Positions 60,369 to 64,000 of a DNA stretch of 64,000 nucleotides are shown one piece after another (the first letter of the stretch is position 1; each line of letters starts with the position of its first letter). Under the pieces are notes generated by a model. That model was given only the letters and a program-made list of their open reading frames with translations, searched no databases and was not told where the DNA came from. The translations under genes and the position numbers were made by a program. This DNA is from an uncultured Flavobacteriales bacterium (GTDB lineage Bacteria; Bacteroidota; Bacteroidia; Flavobacteriales_E; Vicingaceae), in NCBI GenBank assembly GCA_905479995.1, contig CAJQON010000013.1:1-64000 (forward strand). Direction: 5' to 3'.

Positions 60369-61202
60369 TTAAAAACTTTTGGCCAGCGCTAGTTTTAAAT
60401 TGGCAATGGTAACTACTCTCTTACCATTTTCATGAAATTGTTTTCCTTGTTTAAGAGATGGTGCTTTATGATAGCTTTCTTTATATAGAGAGTTTATTAC
60501 TTTTACTTTCTTGTTGTAATAATCTCCTAAAACTTGAACCAGCCCAATGGCCATAATTTTTTTAGTATGATAGGCTATAGCATACTGAGTAGGCTTTTCT
60601 GGCATAGGTATTTCTTTTTGCCAAACGATTTCTCCTGCATCTAATCGTTCTTCCATCGTATGAATTGTAGTTCCAATCTCCTTATCTTCTTCAAATAACA
60701 TCCACCAACTTCCAAATACTCCTCTATGACGTGGTAAAAGTGTTCCATGAGCATTTAAACAAGCTATCTTGGGTAATTTTAGTAACTCTTTTTCAAATAA
60801 TTGGGGCGGAGAAATAGACAAAACAACATCAATTTCCAATTGCTTTAGTTGGGTTAAATATTCGGCACTATTAATATTATTTGTAACAATTTGATTGATG
60901 TTGTTTTTCTGATAACTATGCTTTACTGAGTAAGGATTATCGATACCAATTTTTGATAATAACTTAAAAAGTAGTTTACTGTAAACAAAAAAACAAGCCG
61001 TTATAATTAATTCCCAATAAGTATAAATTTGTGTCCGTTCTAAAAACCAGTCTTTCATGGTTTTATTTTTACGGTGTGGCTGAAGACGTGTAGCTCCAAC
61101 AACTTCATATGTATCACCTTGATGTTTTAATACATAGTTAATCACTTTAGGAATGTAAAATGGCTCTTCTTGTGATATGATAAATACTTTTAACGGCTTC
61201 AT
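60369..61202 (-). CDS. Formyltransferase-like protein
   Basis: LSISPPQLFEKELLKLPKIACLNAHGTLLPRHRGVFGSWWMLFEEDKEIGTTIHTMEERLDAGEIVWQKEI. Confidence 0.87.
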   Translation of the reverse strand: MKPLKVFIISQEEPFYIPKVINYVLKHQGDTYEVVGATRLQPHRKNKTMKDWFLERTQIYTYWELIITACFFVYSKLLFKLLSKIGIDNPYSVKHSYQKNNINQIVTNNINSAEYLTQLKQLEIDVVLSISPPQLFEKELLKLPKIACLNAHGTLLPRHRGVFGSWWMLFEEDKEIGTTIHTMEERLDAGEIVWQKEIPMPEKPTQYAIAYHTKKIMAIGLVQVLGDYYNKKVKVINSLYKESYHKAPSLKQGKQFHENGKRVVTIANLKLALAKSF

Positions 61203-61969
61203 TTCTTAACGAATATAGCTTTTTTAATAGTGTTCTTTATGCGTTGTATCACAAGCTCTTTCATCCATTCTTGTTTATTATTTGACCAACGTTGGGGATG
61301 AATATTTTGCATGATTTTATGAGGCATTTCACCTTTATTAAATGCGTTTATTAATTCATCTGATGCATGAAAATTTAGCTTAAACTTAGATACTACTTTG
61401 TCGCGCACACTAACCTTATTGCCATCCCACCTTCTACCGGTATCCGTAATATAAAAAACTTCATCAAAATTGATGTCAAAATAAGGTTCAGCAATAATGT
61501 CGTATTTTTTATAATCATACTTATCCCAAAGTAATCGATTGTCAAATTTAGACATTGGACTGCCATGCATACAAACAGTTTTTACAGGATAAAAAGTCCT
61601 TAATTTATCCAACCATTTTTCAAAATGTAAAATGGCCTTTTTAGCATCTCCTTTACAAATGGTTAAGTCTTCATAATGGTAACCAATTTCATGCCCTAGC
61701 GCTACTATTTGTTTAATTATTCTTTCATCAAAACTTTCTGGGACTGCTCTAAAATAGTAGGTTCCTGTTACTCCTAATTGATACTGCAATTGAGCCGTTT
61801 TTAATGAGTTTTGGGGCTTTTTATCTACATCATGACGTAGAATTAATACTTTATCAAAATCATTGAGCAAATAGTTTTCATACGAAACCAATTGGTACCC
61901 CTGATTTAAAGCTGCCCTTAAAAACTCTTCATATTTATGTAGGGTAAAATCTTTAGACATCAGCCGCAA
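61199..61969 (-). CDS. Polysaccharide deacetylase-like protein
   Basis: VLILRHDVDKKPQNSLKTAQLQYQLGVTGTYYFRAV; ALGHEIGYHYEDL; VCMHGSPMSKFDNR. Confidence 0.78.
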   Translation of the reverse strand: MRLMSKDFTLHKYEEFLRAALNQGYQLVSYENYLLNDFDKVLILRHDVDKKPQNSLKTAQLQYQLGVTGTYYFRAVPESFDERIIKQIVALGHEIGYHYEDLTICKGDAKKAILHFEKWLDKLRTFYPVKTVCMHGSPMSKFDNRLLWDKYDYKKYDIIAEPYFDINFDEVFYITDTGRRWDGNKVSVRDKVVSKFKLNFHASDELINAFNKGEMPHKIMQNIHPQRWSNNKQEWMKELVIQRIKNTIKKAIFVKK

Positions 61970-63113
61970 TATTTAATTCAGTTAACGCCAATAACATCCA
62001 AGCTTCACTCCAACGCATAAATGGAGTTTTAATAGTATAATTTGGGTACTTTTTATAATAAAAATATCCTTTTTTATCCTGCATATTTTTAATTGTCCAA
62101 GTAGCAATTGTTTTTGCAAATACACTATATTCTGTAGACAAATAAGACAAACGAGTTAGTGAAATAATTCCTTGACTCTGATTGTGAATTTCTACTGGAT
62201 AAGCTTTAGGTACTCTAAAGATAGCTTGCCCATTTTTATTAAACTGTTCCTTAAAATAATAAGCAGCACCTCTTTCTAGAGCTAATTGAAACGCTTCATT
62301 TTTGCCACAATATTTTATAACATAATGGATGGAATCTAGAACATATCCTTGATGAAAGTCAATTTGAACACGTTCTTTTCCTGTTATTATATTTAAACTA
62401 TAATTCCAACATCCATCACTTTTTTGATGTGCAATAGTAAAGTCAGTCATTTTGCAGGCCAATGCTTTATATTTCTCATTGTTTGTAATAACATATAACC
62501 GTGCATACAACTCAGCTCCAAGCATATTTGCATTATAGCAGCAATCCTGTTCTTTAGTACTATAACTAACACAATAGCCTTCCTTATTTTTTGTCCAAGC
62601 TAGTTCATTTTCAGTAAACTCTCCAATACTTATTAAAACCTCTTTTGCTTTATCGTTTTTAGTAGCTTGGTAGTATTCAAAAATACCTTTGGCAATAAAT
62701 CCACTAACCACTATGGTTGGTGAAAATTTTTCTAAAAATTTAACCGGACTTGCCCAATCAAAATTATACCCCCAACAATACTCCTTATAGCCATTTGTTC
62801 TATTGTCTAATAACCAATTAAAGAAAAACTCCATTTTTTGCAATGTTGATTCATCTTTATTTTGCTGGTATTGAAGCGAGTAAGCATGCAAAAACAATCC
62901 TATTGCTTTTGGGTTATACGCCTTTTTTATCCCTAATAAACCTCTAATATTAAATGGATTCCTTTTCTGAAATTGAATGGCTAAAACAGGCCCCCATTTG
63001 CCTAACCAATGAAATGGCCAAGAAGAATTTAAAGTATCATAAGGATCATACCCTTTAAAGTTTTCGGATTCAACATAGTGCTGAAGTTGATTTAAAGCTG
63101 TTTGGATACTCAC
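61953..63113 (-). CDS. Hypothetical alpha/alpha-barrel-like protein of a polysaccharide locus
   Basis: Repeated helical segments (FFNWLLDNRTNGYKEYCWGYNFDWASPVKFLEKFSPTIVVSGFIAKGIFEYY; MTDFTIAHQKSDGCWNYSLN). Confidence 0.55.
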   Translation of the reverse strand: MSIQTALNQLQHYVESENFKGYDPYDTLNSSWPFHWLGKWGPVLAIQFQKRNPFNIRGLLGIKKAYNPKAIGLFLHAYSLQYQQNKDESTLQKMEFFFNWLLDNRTNGYKEYCWGYNFDWASPVKFLEKFSPTIVVSGFIAKGIFEYYQATKNDKAKEVLISIGEFTENELAWTKNKEGYCVSYSTKEQDCCYNANMLGAELYARLYVITNNEKYKALACKMTDFTIAHQKSDGCWNYSLNIITGKERVQIDFHQGYVLDSIHYVIKYCGKNEAFQLALERGAAYYFKEQFNKNGQAIFRVPKAYPVEIHNQSQGIISLTRLSYLSTEYSVFAKTIATWTIKNMQDKKGYFYYKKYPNYTIKTPFMRWSEAWMLLALTELNIAADV

Positions 63114-63995
63114 TTATTCTCCTTTAATTTTATCCAACACATCAAATGTAGCTTTAGTTGATTGGTAACATTCCTCAAAAGAGATTGGTAATGATTTACC
63201 CAACTTAATTGCTTCTACAAACAATTCTAATTCTTTAACATGCCCTTTATCTTGAGCAGACTTCTTTGTCTTTGTTCCATTTGGCCCCAATATATCTATT
63301 GATTTAAAGTCGTCTATCACTATACTTTTTTCTCCACAAAACACTTCTAAATATTCTTTACTAAGTTTTTTACTGCCATTAGAAAAATATGAAATACTAG
63401 CGATACTTCCATTTTTAAAAGCTAAACTGATGCTAACAGTATCGTTTAAATTATTGGCATCTTTAAGCGCATTAGCTTCTACTTTAATAATTTCAGAACC
63501 TGCAATAAAGGCACACAAATCAATAAAGTGACAGGCTTCTCCAATAATTCTACCTCCACCAATTTTTGGATCTTGTGTCCAATGTGTCGAAGGTAGCTTC
63601 CCTGCATTTACCCTATAATTAATTGCCTTAGGCAAATCGTTGAGAAGCTCTTTTTTTAGTGAAATTATTTGTGGAGAAAACCTTCTATTAAAGCCCACCA
63701 TTAACTGTCCTTTACTTTCACTTTCAGCTAAACGAATTTCTTCCAATTCTTCCTTTGTTAAGCATAAAGGTTTTTCAACGAATACATTTTTATTTTCTTT
63801 TAAAGCCGCTATTACAGAGTTGGCATGCAAGTTATGGGGCGTTGCAATAAATACGGTATTAATATTTTTATCGTTAATTACTAAATCTGCCTTTCCGGTA
63901 CAATTATCGAAGCCAAATTTATTGGCTACATTTTTAGCTGTAGTTGCACGAGCCGTGGCTACATTTACCAAGTTAATTTCCTTTAAATTGGGCAA
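63114..63995 (-). CDS. Gfo/Idh/MocA-family oxidoreductase, 5' end truncated by the window
   Basis: NTVFIATPHNLHANSVIAALKENKNVFVEKPLCLTKEEL; GGRIIGEACHFIDLCAFIAGSEI. Confidence 0.9.
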   Translation of the reverse strand: MPNLKEINLVNVATARATTAKNVANKFGFDNCTGKADLVINDKNINTVFIATPHNLHANSVIAALKENKNVFVEKPLCLTKEELEEIRLAESESKGQLMVGFNRRFSPQIISLKKELLNDLPKAINYRVNAGKLPSTHWTQDPKIGGGRIIGEACHFIDLCAFIAGSEIIKVEANALKDANNLNDTVSISLAFKNGSIASISYFSNGSKKLSKEYLEVFCGEKSIVIDDFKSIDILGPNGTKTKKSAQDKGHVKELELFVEAIKLGKSLPISFEECYQSTKATFDVLDKIKGE

Positions 63996-64000
63996 TAAGA

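Overview
The window is a low-GC Bacteroidota (Flavobacteriia-like) chromosomal segment. It starts with a complete eight-gene his operon (hisGDCBHAF-IE). Housekeeping and envelope genes follow: gcvT, pruA, ilvE, cmk-porQ, a fused alpha-ketoacid dehydrogenase E1, a Thx-like ribosomal protein, coaE-ybbR-yajC-DUF1573, an M1 peptidase, an acyl-CoA ligase, an MMPL transporter, nhaC, glf, an alpha-2-macroglobulin, and three SpoIIE/PP2C phosphatase-type signalling proteins. It ends in the start of a minus-strand surface-polysaccharide locus. The most unusual part is an approximately 1.75-kb gene-free region (about 51.7-53.45 kb). It carries three tandem units, 495-496 bp apart. Each unit has a TTTG-N19-TAnnnnTTG promoter-like signature, an approximately 290-300 nt structured RNA candidate, and a strong intrinsic terminator. 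Base-paired stems are preserved by compensatory changes between copies, and copy 2 looks like a recombinant of copies 1 and 3. I recognise no known RNA family in it, but I could not run Rfam or BLAST. A second non-coding signal is a dispersed REP/BIME-like palindrome (GTTCTCGATA...ACTCGAAC), present as two inverted pairs near 17.2 kb and 44.1 kb. CDS coordinates follow the supplied ORF track, with start adjustments noted.
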